From: Neobacillus niacini
GTDB lineage: Bacteria; Bacillota; Bacilli; Bacillales; Cytobacillaceae
Assembly: GCF_023715415.1 (NCBI RefSeq)
Contig: NZ_JAMBOB010000014.1
Span: forward strand, 1-64,000
DNA length: 64,000 bases
Direction of reading: 5' to 3'
Each line of letters starts with the position of its first letter. The stretch's first letter is position 1. Made by a program: the position numbers and the translations under genes. The notes under the pieces were generated by a model. The model searched no databases. It saw nothing but the letters and a program-made list of their open reading frames with translations, and was not told the DNA's origin. This document shows positions 35,539-44,004 of the stretch, piece after piece.

Positions 35539-35592
35539 TTGACAAAATATTCTTTAAAAGATACACTGTGGATATAGCAACTGGTTATAACC
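35539..35592 (+). promoter_or_regulatory. Sigma-A promoter with downstream GntR operator, AtuA operon
   Basis: TTGACA (35539-35544), 17 bases, then TACACT (35562-35567). Directly downstream are TGGATATA and the perfect palindrome GGTTATAACC (35583-35592), containing the half-site shared with the TRAP promoter. This position fits repression. Confidence 0.7.
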
Positions 35593-35619
35593 TGTTAATA
35601 CAAACAAGGAGGATGAACA

Positions 35620-37005
35620 ATGAAAAAACAGCTAAGGATTCTTTGCCCAAATGGACATCTAGGATTTGCACCAACGAAAGAAGAAAGTTTTTATCTAGGA
35701 GCTGCCACGAAACCTGATTATTATTGCTGTGACTCAGGCAGTGATGATATTGGTGCCTCCGCTCTTGGAGCAAATCGTTCCGTTAGTATGTATAGTTGGC
35801 AAAAACACGATTTGGAATTAATGCTGCTCGCTGCAAGAGAACAAGGTGTCCCGATGCTCATTGGTTCAGCTGGTGATACAGGTGCAAACAGCCGCGTGGA
35901 TATGTATGTTCAGATCATCAAAGACCTTGCAAAAGAACATAGCCTCCCTCCTTTTAAACTAGCTTACTTCTATTCAGAAGTGGACAAAAAATACCTAAAA
36001 GACAAATTGGCAAATGAAGTGATCATTGAAGGGCTTGATGCCCGAGCCCCACTGGAAGTGGAAGAGATTGAAAGAACAGAACGGATTGTCGCTGTAGCAG
36101 GTATTCATCCTTTTGTAAAAGCATTAGATATGGGGGCGGATGTAGTAATTGGTGGGCGCTCAAGTGATTGTGCCATATTCGCAGCTCCTGCAATCCGTGA
36201 AGGATTCCCTGAAGAACATGCTTACTACATGGGGAAGGTGCTTGAGTGTGCGTCTTTCTGCGCAGAACCATATGGGGCAAAGGAAAGCATCATCGGGACC
36301 ATTACACACGATGATGTGAAAGTAACGGCAATGCACCCTGAACAAAGCTGTACCATTGCCTCCGTTGCGGGTCATGCCATGTATGAAAGGTCAAATCCGT
36401 ATTATGAATATTTTGCTGGCGGTATGCTCGATATGACGAATTGTCATTATGAACAATACGATGCAAAAACGACAAGGATTACTGGTCAAAAATATGTACC
36501 AGTAGATGGGGACGTAAAAGTGAAGCTTGAGGGTTCGGCAAAAGTCGGGGAAAAATATATTGGGATTGCCGGTGTACGTGACCCTTATACCATTCAAAAT
36601 ATCGATCAAGTTCTTAATTTTGCCAGAGAGCAAGTAGCGAAAGAGTTTGAGGGAAAGAACTATCATTTGAATTTTAGAACCTTCGGGAAAGACGGGGTTA
36701 TGGGAGCGCTCGAGCCGGTGAAGGAAATTAAATCTCATGAACTTGGGATTGTCGTTGAGGGTGTGGCTGACGAGAAAGAAATTGCCGAAGCTTTAACGCT
36801 GTTTGCGACACGTCAAATTTTCTACGCCCGACTTCCTGAGGTAAAAGGAACAGCTGGAACAGCCGCTTACCTCATTGATGATGTCATTTATGCTGGTGCC
36901 ACTTACAGCTGGTCTATGAACCACGTAGTTCCGGTTAAGGACCCACTTGAATTATTTGATGTTCACATCGAACAGGTCGGAGCAGATCAATTGGTTAATA
37001 GCTAA
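35620..37005 (+). CDS. AtuA-family protein (DUF1446), acyclic terpene utilisation type
   Basis: 461 residues after AAGGAGG. Matches the AtuA/DUF1446 family: LRILCPNGHLGFAP start, CDSGSDDIGASALGA, GSAGDTGANSRVDMY, DMGADVVIGGRSSDCAIF and the C-terminal ATYSWSMNHVVPVKDPLELF. In Pseudomonas, AtuA belongs to the citronellol/acyclic terpene cluster, but its reaction is not established. Here it heads an operon with DUF4387, CaiB and an acyl-CoA dehydrogenase, a common set in Firmicutes and Proteobacteria for unknown acid breakdown. Confidence 0.88.
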   Translation: MKKQLRILCPNGHLGFAPTKEESFYLGAATKPDYYCCDSGSDDIGASALGANRSVSMYSWQKHDLELMLLAAREQGVPMLIGSAGDTGANSRVDMYVQIIKDLAKEHSLPPFKLAYFYSEVDKKYLKDKLANEVIIEGLDARAPLEVEEIERTERIVAVAGIHPFVKALDMGADVVIGGRSSDCAIFAAPAIREGFPEEHAYYMGKVLECASFCAEPYGAKESIIGTITHDDVKVTAMHPEQSCTIASVAGHAMYERSNPYYEYFAGGMLDMTNCHYEQYDAKTTRITGQKYVPVDGDVKVKLEGSAKVGEKYIGIAGVRDPYTIQNIDQVLNFAREQVAKEFEGKNYHLNFRTFGKDGVMGALEPVKEIKSHELGIVVEGVADEKEIAEALTLFATRQIFYARLPEVKGTAGTAAYLIDDVIYAGATYSWSMNHVVPVKDPLELFDVHIEQVGADQLVNS

Positions 37006-37022
37006 TAAAAGGAGAGATTCTG

Positions 37023-37349
37023 ATGAAAACCACTTCACTACAAGAGTTAGCAAAGACCATTCGGTCAAAAAATGCAGGAACAGATAAAATAACCTTCGAT
37101 ATTATTTTTAAAGAAAAAGAAGCCTATGACCTAGTTTGCAACAGCGGAGTGATTAATAGAAAATCCATGGCAGAATTATATAACATTTCAGAGGATAAAA
37201 TCACTGATTTCGTTCAATATGATCCGGCATATGCCATTAAATTCACCATTATGCGCGATAGACCCAGTGGAGATCCGGGGGATGGAGATATCTTTGGTTC
37301 GCAGCAATATCCCCCGCTCTTATCAATTCAAATTCCGACTGCTTACTAG
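37023..37349 (+). CDS. DUF4387 protein, AtuA partner
   Basis: 108 residues after AAAGGAGAG. Family features are LQELAKTIRSKNAGTDKITFDIIF, a VQYDPAYAIKFTIMRDRPSGDPGDGDIFGSQQY-like end (in parts: IKFTIMRDRPSGDPGDGD, FGSQQYPPL). DUF4387 genes nearly always adjoin AtuA genes and in some species are fused to them, so it is likely a subunit of the same enzyme. Confidence 0.85.
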   Translation: MKTTSLQELAKTIRSKNAGTDKITFDIIFKEKEAYDLVCNSGVINRKSMAELYNISEDKITDFVQYDPAYAIKFTIMRDRPSGDPGDGDIFGSQQYPPLLSIQIPTAY

Positions 37350-37377
37350 GGGTATTTCTTAACCGAGAGACATATAG

Positions 37378-38583
37378 ATGAAAGTGGGTAAAAAAATGGC
37401 CGGAGCATTAGGCGGAATAAAAGTGCTTGATCTTACAAGAGTTCTAGCTGGTCCATATTGCACGATGATTCTTGGGGATTTAGGGGCCGAAATTATTAAG
37501 GTGGAGGCACCTGGCGGAAGTGATGACACAAGATATTGGGGCCCTCCTAATACAGGAGGCGAAAGTGCCTATTATCTTTGTGCGAATCGGAATAAACGAG
37601 GCATTACGTTGGATTTAAAATCGGCAGAAGGTAAAAAGATTTTAATCAAATTGATCAAAGAAGCCGATGTTGTGATTGAAAACTTTAAAAATGGAACCAT
37701 GCAAAAATGGGGATTAGATTACGAATCTCTCAAACTGATAAATCCAAGAATTATTCATTGTTCCATCACAGGGTTTGGCAGGAACGGACCTTATCAAAAT
37801 TTACCCGGCTATGACTACATTATTCAAGCGATGGGCGGCCTAATGAGTATAACAGGCAGTGAAGAGTCTGGACCCGTAAAAGTTGGGGTTGCCATAGCTG
37901 ATATTCTAACCGGTTTATACGCAGCCGTTGGCGTTCTCGGTGCATTAAACGAAAGAAATACTTCAAAGCTTGGGCAAAGTGTTGATATCTCTTTATTTGA
38001 CTCCCAAATCAGTGCCTTAGTAAATGTGGCTAGCAATTATTTAGTATCGAATCATCTTCCAAAAAGATTAGGAAATCTTCACCCTAATATTGTTCCCTAT
38101 CAAACCTTTCCGACGGCAGATGGCGAAATGGTCGTGGCAGTTGGGAATGACGGACAGTTTGGAAAGCTATGTATGCTTTTGGGTATGGAAGAACTAGCTA
38201 AGGACCCTAGTTTTTCTACCAATCCGAAAAGGTTGAAAAACCGGGAGCAATTGATTGGAATCATTTCAGAAAAGATGCTGCAAAGAAAGTCGAAAGATTG
38301 GCTGCACCTGCTAAATGAGGCCGGAGTTCCTGCAGGACCAATTAATAATTTACAAGAGTTATTTAAAGATGAACAAGTAAACGCTAGAGAGATGGTGAAA
38401 GAAGTCCCCCATCCTACAGCAGGTTCTGTTCGTTTAGTAGGAAGTCCGCTTAAACTGTCGCGCACGCCTGTTGAAATAAAAAGACACCCTCCTCTAGCTG
38501 GTGAACATACAGAAGAAGTGTTATTGGAAATTGGAATAACAAAAGAACAAATAGAAAAGATGAAAGCGAAACAGATTATCTGA
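37378..38583 (+). CDS. CaiB/BaiF family (class III) CoA-transferase
   Basis: 401 residues; ATG 37378, with ATG 37396 as an alternative start closer to family norm. Class III CoA-transferase signatures: LGGIKVLDLTRVLAGPYCTMILGDLGAEIIKVE, NRNKRGITLDLK, and the catalytic Asp region GQSVDISLFDSQISALVN. It moves CoA between acids, activating the imported acid for the acyl-CoA dehydrogenase encoded next. Donor and acceptor are unknown. Confidence 0.9.
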   Translation: MKVGKKMAGALGGIKVLDLTRVLAGPYCTMILGDLGAEIIKVEAPGGSDDTRYWGPPNTGGESAYYLCANRNKRGITLDLKSAEGKKILIKLIKEADVVIENFKNGTMQKWGLDYESLKLINPRIIHCSITGFGRNGPYQNLPGYDYIIQAMGGLMSITGSEESGPVKVGVAIADILTGLYAAVGVLGALNERNTSKLGQSVDISLFDSQISALVNVASNYLVSNHLPKRLGNLHPNIVPYQTFPTADGEMVVAVGNDGQFGKLCMLLGMEELAKDPSFSTNPKRLKNREQLIGIISEKMLQRKSKDWLHLLNEAGVPAGPINNLQELFKDEQVNAREMVKEVPHPTAGSVRLVGSPLKLSRTPVEIKRHPPLAGEHTEEVLLEIGITKEQIEKMKAKQII

Positions 38584-38595
38584 GGAGTGATAAAA

Positions 38596-39810
38596 ATGAT
38601 GAACTTTGCATTTTCAGAAGAACAAGAGATGGTGAGAAAAGTCGTTCGCAGCTTCGTAGATAAAGAGATTATGCCCTTTATTGGCGAATGGGATGAAAAA
38701 GGCCAGTTTGAAGTTGGAATTATGAAACGTTTAGCCGATTTGGATCTTATGGGAGTGTGTATCCCGGAAGAATATGGCGGAAGTGGAATGGATTATAATA
38801 CACTCGCAATTGTGTGTGAAGAGTTAGAAAGAGGAGACACTGCTTTTAGAACCGCGGTTTCTGTGCATACAGGATTAAATAGTTTAACCCTTCTGCAATG
38901 GGGAAATGAAGAGCAAAAGCAAAAGTATCTTGTACCTCAAGCGCAAGGAAAAAAGATTGGTGCGTTTGGTTTGACCGAACCAAATGCCGGTTCTGACGTT
39001 GCTGCTTTGCAGACAACCGCAACAAAAGATGGAGATTACTATATCCTTAATGGTTCTAAAACATGGATTTCCCTTTGTGATTATGCGGATCATTTTCTTG
39101 TTTTTGCCTATACTGACAAAAGTAAAAAGCATAAAGGTATATCGGCATTTATTGTGGAGCGAGAGTTTGAGGGATTTTCTTCAAAAGCCATCAAAGGTAA
39201 GTTAGGAATTCGTGCTGGAAACACTGGGGAAATTTTCTTCGATCATGTAAGGGTTCCAAAAGGAAATTTATTAGGTGAAGAAGGAGATGGCTTCAAAATC
39301 GCAATGTCCGCATTAGACAACGGTAGATTTACGGTTGCTGCCGGAGCATGTGGTCAAATCATGGCTTGTTTAGAAGCAAGTTTAAAATATTGCCACGAGC
39401 GAAGTACTTTTGGAAAAGAAATTGGGAAACATCAATTGGTTCAGCAAATGATTGCGAAAATGGAAGCCGGTCTACAAATGTCCAGACTATTAGTTTATCG
39501 TGCTGGGTGGCTGAAAAATGAAGGAAAACGAAATACAAGAGAAACTTCATTAGCAAAATGGCAGGCATGCGATTTTGCTAATGAGGCAGCTAATGATGCC
39601 GTTCAAATCCATGGTGCCTACGGATATTCAAATGAATACCCTGTCGAAAGATACTTAAGAAATTCCAAAGCTCCAGTCATTTATGAGGGTACTAGAGAAA
39701 TCCATACTATTATGCAAGCAGAATATGTCTTAGGTTATCGCGAAGATAAACCTTTAAGTCATACACTTCCACAATGGCCTTTTGAACCTGCAACAGCAAA
39801 TGTGAAATAG
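38596..39810 (+). CDS. Acyl-CoA dehydrogenase
   Basis: 404 residues from ATG 38596 with GGAG at 38583-38586; a GTG at 38587 is too close to that site. FAD-dependent ACAD fold: FGLTEPNAGSDVAALQTTA, FFDHVRVPKGNLLGEEGDGFKIAMSALDNGR and the catalytic Glu in APVIYEGTREIHTIMQ. It most resembles short/branched-chain or glutaryl-CoA-like members; the catalytic-base position supports ordinary alpha,beta desaturation. It is the last gene of the operon. Confidence 0.9.
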   Translation: MMNFAFSEEQEMVRKVVRSFVDKEIMPFIGEWDEKGQFEVGIMKRLADLDLMGVCIPEEYGGSGMDYNTLAIVCEELERGDTAFRTAVSVHTGLNSLTLLQWGNEEQKQKYLVPQAQGKKIGAFGLTEPNAGSDVAALQTTATKDGDYYILNGSKTWISLCDYADHFLVFAYTDKSKKHKGISAFIVEREFEGFSSKAIKGKLGIRAGNTGEIFFDHVRVPKGNLLGEEGDGFKIAMSALDNGRFTVAAGACGQIMACLEASLKYCHERSTFGKEIGKHQLVQQMIAKMEAGLQMSRLLVYRAGWLKNEGKRNTRETSLAKWQACDFANEAANDAVQIHGAYGYSNEYPVERYLRNSKAPVIYEGTREIHTIMQAEYVLGYREDKPLSHTLPQWPFEPATANVK

Positions 39811-39861
39811 TCAAAACCTTTCAAAGGCTAACACTTTCTGAAAAGCTTAGATAAATCCGAA

Positions 39862-39903
39862 CGAAAACCTGTGAGGGAAGCTGTCTCACAGGTTCTTTCT
39901 TGT
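39862..39903 (+). terminator. Terminator of the AtuA operon
   Basis: AACCTGTGAG and CTCACAGGTT flank a nine-base loop, followed by CTTTCTT. Confidence 0.75.
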
Positions 39904-39928
39904 ATAGATATCGCTTAAATCCTTCCCT

Positions 39929-40702
39929 TTAAGTAGGGGTCCCTTCCTTCTTCCTTTTCTCCTTCTTCACGACATAGTACAAATAGAGTCCCATTAATAG
40001 ATACGTTATCAGCATGCTTGTAATTAAGCGTGTTTCCTCGTTGAAGGTAGTAAAGGAAAGTAGGAGTGTTGGGAGGTGAAGGGCGATTAAGGTTACAATC
40101 AACACCGCAGTCTTCGCCCAAACCGAAAAGAATATGATAAACACAAGAAAAATAACGCCAATGAGGTAACTGCCTGCAACGCTAAAATTAATTACAGGCG
40201 TTTGATAAATAGAATCAACAATCAATATAGCCCCGATGAAAAGCATACTAATCATAATTGGTAACATAAAAATCAAAAACTCTTTTATTTTCGAAACTTG
40301 ATTCCTCGCTGCATAGCGAAAGGCAAACATAACTCCCCCAAGGAACAGGATACTATTGATCATACTTCCGATAATTTTTAATAAACTATAGCTTAATGGG
40401 CCTTGCATTAGGTCACCCAAAATCGAAAACGACATCGCACCAATAATAATCAGTGGAACATATTTGGCCCAAGCTCGATAGTCATTCTTCATTTCACTCG
40501 AAATGCTCTTCATGTATTCTTTCGGTGAGGCACCTACAATTTGGTCAATGGATTTGCCATTTTGTTCGGCTTCATATAAATGAACCTCTAGTTCTTCCGT
40601 AATTTCTTTAATCTCCACGTCGTTCTTCCCGCTTGAAAACAAGTATAGCTTTAGATCATCGATAAATTTCTCACTTTTTTTTGATAATTGGTATTCCACC
40701 AC
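39929..40702 (-). CDS. HAAS-domain membrane protein
   Basis: 257 residues. The N-terminal 80 residues (KKSEKFIDDLKLYLFSSGKNDVEIKEITEELEVHLYEAE) match the HAAS signalling domain that is genetically coupled to PadR regulators. About six membrane helices follow. It starts at GTG 40702 behind GGGAGGGG and lies 16 bases after the PadR gene. The role of this pair is not known in detail; it is thought to link membrane state to PadR. Confidence 0.82.
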   Translation of the reverse strand: MVEYQLSKKSEKFIDDLKLYLFSSGKNDVEIKEITEELEVHLYEAEQNGKSIDQIVGASPKEYMKSISSEMKNDYRAWAKYVPLIIIGAMSFSILGDLMQGPLSYSLLKIIGSMINSILFLGGVMFAFRYAARNQVSKIKEFLIFMLPIMISMLFIGAILIVDSIYQTPVINFSVAGSYLIGVIFLVFIIFFSVWAKTAVLIVTLIALHLPTLLLSFTTFNEETRLITSMLITYLLMGLYLYYVVKKEKRKKEGTPT

Positions 40703-40718
40703 TTTTCCACCCCTCCCA

Positions 40719-41042
40719 TTAAATTCCCTCTTTAATAACGGCGTTCACACATTTTTCAAGCTGAAACCATCTCGTTTGAAACTCAGTTAATTCTTGCTTC
40801 CCCTCGCTGGTTAACGAATAGTACTTTCTCTTTGGGCCAGCGGTTGAATTTCTAAGGACAGAGGTAACAAGTCCTTCACGCTGCATCCTCATTAATAACG
40901 GATAGATGGTCCCTTCACTGATCGTATCAAAACCATACTCACTTAAACTTTCTGCCATCTCATATCCATAACATTCCTTCTTAGCAATAATAGCCAAGAG
41001 ACAGCCGTCTATAATTCCCTTCATCATCTGTGTTTGTGACAT
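40719..41042 (-). CDS. PadR-family transcriptional regulator
   Basis: 107 residues. PadR winged helix: MKGIIDGCLLAIIAKKECYGYEMAESL, GTIYPLLMRMQREGLVTS, and a C-terminal helix for dimerisation. It is cotranscribed with the HAAS protein. Two near-identical short palindromes upstream (41063-41115) are the likely operator. Confidence 0.9.
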   Translation of the reverse strand: MSQTQMMKGIIDGCLLAIIAKKECYGYEMAESLSEYGFDTISEGTIYPLLMRMQREGLVTSVLRNSTAGPKRKYYSLTSEGKQELTEFQTRWFQLEKCVNAVIKEGI

Positions 41043-41062
41043 TTCTTCACCACTCTCACTAT

Positions 41063-41115
41063 CTTGTATTACAAGGTATATATTCAGTATAAAACACTAT
41101 ACCTTGCATTACAAG
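41063..41115. promoter_or_regulatory. PadR-type operator pair
   Basis: CTTGTATTACAAG (41063-41075) and CTTGCATTACAAG (41103-41115) are repeated 40 bases apart. ACAAGGTATA (41071-41080) and TATACCTTG (41098-41106) also form an inverted repeat. They lie just upstream of the PadR gene, suggesting autoregulation. Confidence 0.6.
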
Positions 41116-41199
41116 AGTAATGTTGGATAATATATACATTTCAACCATTTTTCCGACAAAGAGAAAAGGAGCAGCCTCCTGAGCTACCCCCTTTAAATA

Positions 41200-41508
41200 T
41201 TATTTCAAACCTGGAGCTTTTGTAATATCACTAAGCTTAGGGTTGATGGCCATGATTTTCGCGTTGACGCCTGTGATACCAAATCCAGCCAGTCTTTTCG
41301 TATGCATATCCAAATATTTTTGAGCTGTTTCTTTTGTTTCGAAAATATAAATGCCGCCTGCTTCGTTAGTTTCAGGGCTCTCTGTCCAAATTTTCCACAT
41401 AAAGCCTTCTTCTTCATTAATACTCTGTGCTAAACCAGAAAACGCTGCCGCCATTTCATCTCCGAATGGTCCATTCATTGTAAAATCTACTTGTAATACG
41501 TATGCCAT
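41200..41508 (-). CDS. YdhR-type small monooxygenase-like protein
   Basis: 102 residues with the ferredoxin-like alpha/beta barrel pattern of the YdhR family: YVLQVDFTMNGPFGDEMA, GFMWKIWTESPETNEAGGIYIFETKE, and TKRLAGFGITGVNAKIMAIN. These small dimers resemble antibiotic biosynthesis monooxygenases; a reaction is not established. It lies 14 bases downstream of the DsbA-like gene, so the two are co-transcribed, likely in a redox stress response. Confidence 0.82.
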   Translation of the reverse strand: MAYVLQVDFTMNGPFGDEMAAAFSGLAQSINEEEGFMWKIWTESPETNEAGGIYIFETKETAQKYLDMHTKRLAGFGITGVNAKIMAINPKLSDITKAPGLK

Positions 41509-41522
41509 ATGTCATTCTCCTT

Positions 41523-42443
41523 TTATTTTGTAAAATAAGATTCCCCTAGAATTTCTTTTTTCTCATAACTGCCTGGTGGTAGTTCTTTTTCAATAAAGGC
41601 GTTAAGTTCCGATGGTTCAAGATGATACATGACTTCAATTTCTTTTGAAAATAACAGTTTTTCTTTTTCAAGTAAGCTAGAAAGGGAAGGTTGTGGGTTT
41701 GGCTGGAGTTCTTCCTTGTTTAGAACCTGCTTTAATCCATCAACATAATATTCAAACGGACGTCCGCCTACAATTTTCACACCTTTGTTTTCTTCATTGA
41801 TCATAATAATTGTTGGAAATCCTCTAGCACCAAGGCTTCTTGCAAGAGCAAAATCTTCATTTAATAATTGTTGTCCTGCAGGCTGTTCGGCTTCCCTTAC
41901 AATACCTTCTCCATCAAGTCCAAGTTTATTGACGATTTCGATTAGAACAGAGAGATCTGAAATATTTTGATTGAACGAAAACAGGACTTCCCTAGCACGA
42001 CGTAAAAACTGATATGCTAGTGCTTCGTTATGATTTTTTTGAATAACCTTATAAACACGTGAAGGCGGGTAGGAGGACTGAACGGGATTATCAATCATGA
42101 GTGATCCATCAATCGGCATCCGAGAATGCTCGCCTACTTCCCTCCAGTGCGGGGCAACGTCCGCCGGTTTGTAAATTCCGTTTGCAGGATCGATTGGCCC
42201 ATCATGCCATTTTTCCAGCAATCCACCCATCACCGGATGAAAATTAAAATAGTGTCCATACTGTTCTTTGAATCGGCGTAAAACCGGTTCAATCGCCCAG
42301 CAATGAGAACAAATCGGATCCGTTACATAATAAACTTCAATAGATTTCTTCGGTTGATTAAAATCAATCATCTCCATTTCTTCCTCTCCAGCCACACCAC
42401 ATACACCGGTTTCTAAATCACACATCATATTATTGTTGTTCAT
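41523..42443 (-). CDS. DsbA-family thioredoxin-fold oxidoreductase
   Basis: 306 residues from ATG 42443 with AGGAGG upstream; an open extension to 42596 has no support. The thioredoxin-like active site is CSHC in VTDPICSHCWAIEPVLRRF, with the cis-Pro region GARGFPTIIMINEENKG. No signal peptide, so it is cytoplasmic, close to the FrnE/YjbH branch of the DsbA superfamily; the CSHCW motif and C-terminal extension recall the Spx adaptor YjbH, but identity with it is not clear. An additional CDLETGVCG pair of Cys lies at the N-terminus. It is divergent from the TetR regulator. Confidence 0.82.
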   Translation of the reverse strand: MNNNNMMCDLETGVCGVAGEEEMEMIDFNQPKKSIEVYYVTDPICSHCWAIEPVLRRFKEQYGHYFNFHPVMGGLLEKWHDGPIDPANGIYKPADVAPHWREVGEHSRMPIDGSLMIDNPVQSSYPPSRVYKVIQKNHNEALAYQFLRRAREVLFSFNQNISDLSVLIEIVNKLGLDGEGIVREAEQPAGQQLLNEDFALARSLGARGFPTIIMINEENKGVKIVGGRPFEYYVDGLKQVLNKEELQPNPQPSLSSLLEKEKLLFSKEIEVMYHLEPSELNAFIEKELPPGSYEKKEILGESYFTK

Positions 42444-42587
42444 GTTCAATCCTCCTACAATCCTTTGTATTTGCTTTATACTAGTATCATAGTAAATAAT
42501 GATAGTAATCCATACCGATAGTTCCTTCGATTTGTCGTTTATCCAACACATTGATGAAATTGTTGAAAAAGTAGGAGTGATACCAAA

Positions 42588-43148
42588 ATGACTCAACCAA
42601 AGAGTGATCCACGAGTTCTCCGGACTCGCAGATTAATAATGGATTCTTTCATTGAACTTTCCGCTAAAAAGGAATTTAAGGATATTACCGTAAAGGATAT
42701 TACAACAGAAGCGATGATTAATCGTGCCACTTTCTATTATCATTTCGAAGATATCTATGACCTATTAGAGAAGGCATTATCTGAAGTATTATTAGTCAAT
42801 TTGAACGGTGATTTTTATAAGAATGACAAACTAGATGAAGAGGCGTTTGTTAGTATTTTTCTAGCGGTCACCAACTTTCAAAAGTCATTATCCAACCGTT
42901 GTCATAGAGGATACGAAGATACCATTGCTCGTATTATCAGGGAGCAGCTCGAAATCATTTTTTATAAAATGTTGGTAAAACAAAATGCCGGAGAAGAAGA
43001 TGAAGCGCTTAAACTGAATGCCGTTATCTTAAGTTGGGGGATTTACGGAGCATCTGTAGAATGGAAACGAAAGGGTATAGATGTTCAGCCGGAAGAGTTC
43101 ATTAAACCAGCCCTTCCCTATTTACTGTCAGGGATCGAGTATGTTTAA
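42588..43148 (+). CDS. TetR/AcrR-family regulator
   Basis: 186 residues from ATG 42588 behind GGAGTG. TetR-type HTH: RRLIMDSFIELSAKKEFKDI, TTEAMINRATFYYHFEDIYDLLEK. The C-terminal domain resembles the TetR_C_8 group (YhgE/Dha-like regulators). It is divergent from the DsbA-like/YdhR operon and most likely represses it; TATCAT (42485-42490) and ATGATA (42499-42504) form a weak candidate operator between them. Confidence 0.88.
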   Translation: MTQPKSDPRVLRTRRLIMDSFIELSAKKEFKDITVKDITTEAMINRATFYYHFEDIYDLLEKALSEVLLVNLNGDFYKNDKLDEEAFVSIFLAVTNFQKSLSNRCHRGYEDTIARIIREQLEIIFYKMLVKQNAGEEDEALKLNAVILSWGIYGASVEWKRKGIDVQPEEFIKPALPYLLSGIEYV

Positions 43149-43206
43149 AGCCCCTGCTTGGCGACCGTAAAAAATCTCTTCGACAAATGTCGATTGAATT
43201 CTTCTC

Positions 43207-43222
43207 AACTAAACGTTTGATT
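43207..43222. repeat. 16-bp palindrome, copy 5
   Basis: AACTAAACGTTTGATT, two mismatches in one arm. Confidence 0.55.
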
Positions 43223-43379
43223 AAAACTCCCCTAAACCCATATAAAAAACGAACTTTACCCTCCTTTCAGATGAATTTCTTGTCGAGAAGGAGGTTTGTT
43301 TTCTCCCCAATTCCTACAAGGTTAGCCAATAAGAACGACTTTCCACAATCCTTGACGGGTTCTTCCAAAATAGCATGGT

Positions 43380-43395
43380 AATCAAACGATTGATT
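43380..43395. repeat. 16-bp palindrome, copy 6
   Basis: AATCAAACGATTGATT, one central mismatch, 173 bases after copy 5. Confidence 0.6.
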
Positions 43396-43552
43396 AAATA
43401 TGCCCCAAACCCTTTCAAACACATGGTCGACACCCAAAATCTCGAGAAAAATTTATCGAAACCTGATACCTAATTAATGATTGCACCGGCAATAGCACAC
43501 ATGTAAATGAAAGTGAATAATGTGTTAAAAAGCTTTTTAGGAGTGATGACTC

Positions 43553-43921
43553 ATGGATATACCTGTTTCTGGCTTTATGTATGCTTCAGACGATTCAGAC
43601 CCAATGCATTCCCATCGACTTTACATTACTTCGTGGGATGGAAGGCCCGTTCATTCTCATGGATTTAGCGGCGTAACATCTTTTGACGATGGACATAGCC
43701 ATCACTACGCTGGACAGACTGAACCGGCACCTACCGGGGTCCCACATACCCATAGATATTTCACCTTTACCTCTATTGATGACAGACATAGGCACCAAAT
43801 TCAAGGAGTAACAGGCCCTGCCATTCCTTATGGAAATGGTGGGCATTATCACGAATTTAGTGGTTTTACCTCTGTAGAAGAAGCCCATAGACACCATTAT
43901 GGTGGAACAACACGTCTCTAA
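43553..43921 (+). CDS. ymaF: YmaF-family His-rich protein
   Basis: 122 residues with GGAGTGA upstream. Five repeats of an H-x-H-type unit (MHSHRLY, VHSHGFSGVTSFDDGHSHHY, THRYFTFTSIDDRHRHQ, HYHEFSGFTSVEEAHRHHY in ten- to twenty-residue blocks). This is the layout of B. subtilis YmaF, a protein of unknown function, thought to be made by spore formers. The many His pairs suggest metal binding. It is convergent with the Cys-ending repeat protein gene and shares its terminator. Confidence 0.85.
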   Translation: MDIPVSGFMYASDDSDPMHSHRLYITSWDGRPVHSHGFSGVTSFDDGHSHHYAGQTEPAPTGVPHTHRYFTFTSIDDRHRHQIQGVTGPAIPYGNGGHYHEFSGFTSVEEAHRHHYGGTTRL

Positions 43922-43965
43922 AATCAAGCCCTTCCGAGGTGGATTTTTTCCATATAAAAAACAAA

Positions 43966-44003
43966 GGGAGGTTTCTATGTAAATAGAAATCCCCCCTTTT
44001 TAG
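43966..44003. terminator. Bidirectional terminator between ymaF and the paralogue
   Basis: AAAGGGAGGTTTCTAT and ATAGAAATCCCCCCTTT form a long stem. It is similar in sequence to the terminator at 29676-29714. Confidence 0.8.
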
Positions 44004-44004
44004 A

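Larger units (their letters stand above)
43149..43552. other. Gene-free region with two copies of the 16-bp palindrome
   Basis: AACTAAACGTTTGATT at 43207-43222 and AATCAAACGATTGATT at 43380-43395 are 173 bases apart, nearly the spacing seen at 29165-29534. Between them CCTCCTT and AAGGAGG (about 43260-43290) form a hairpin with TTTGTTTT after it. No gene is supported here. Confidence 0.6.

Noticed and set aside
41523..42596. Longer form of the DsbA-like protein starting at 42596
   Set aside because: The extension overlaps the divergent TetR promoter and start; the ATG at 42443 has AGGAGG and family-like length.
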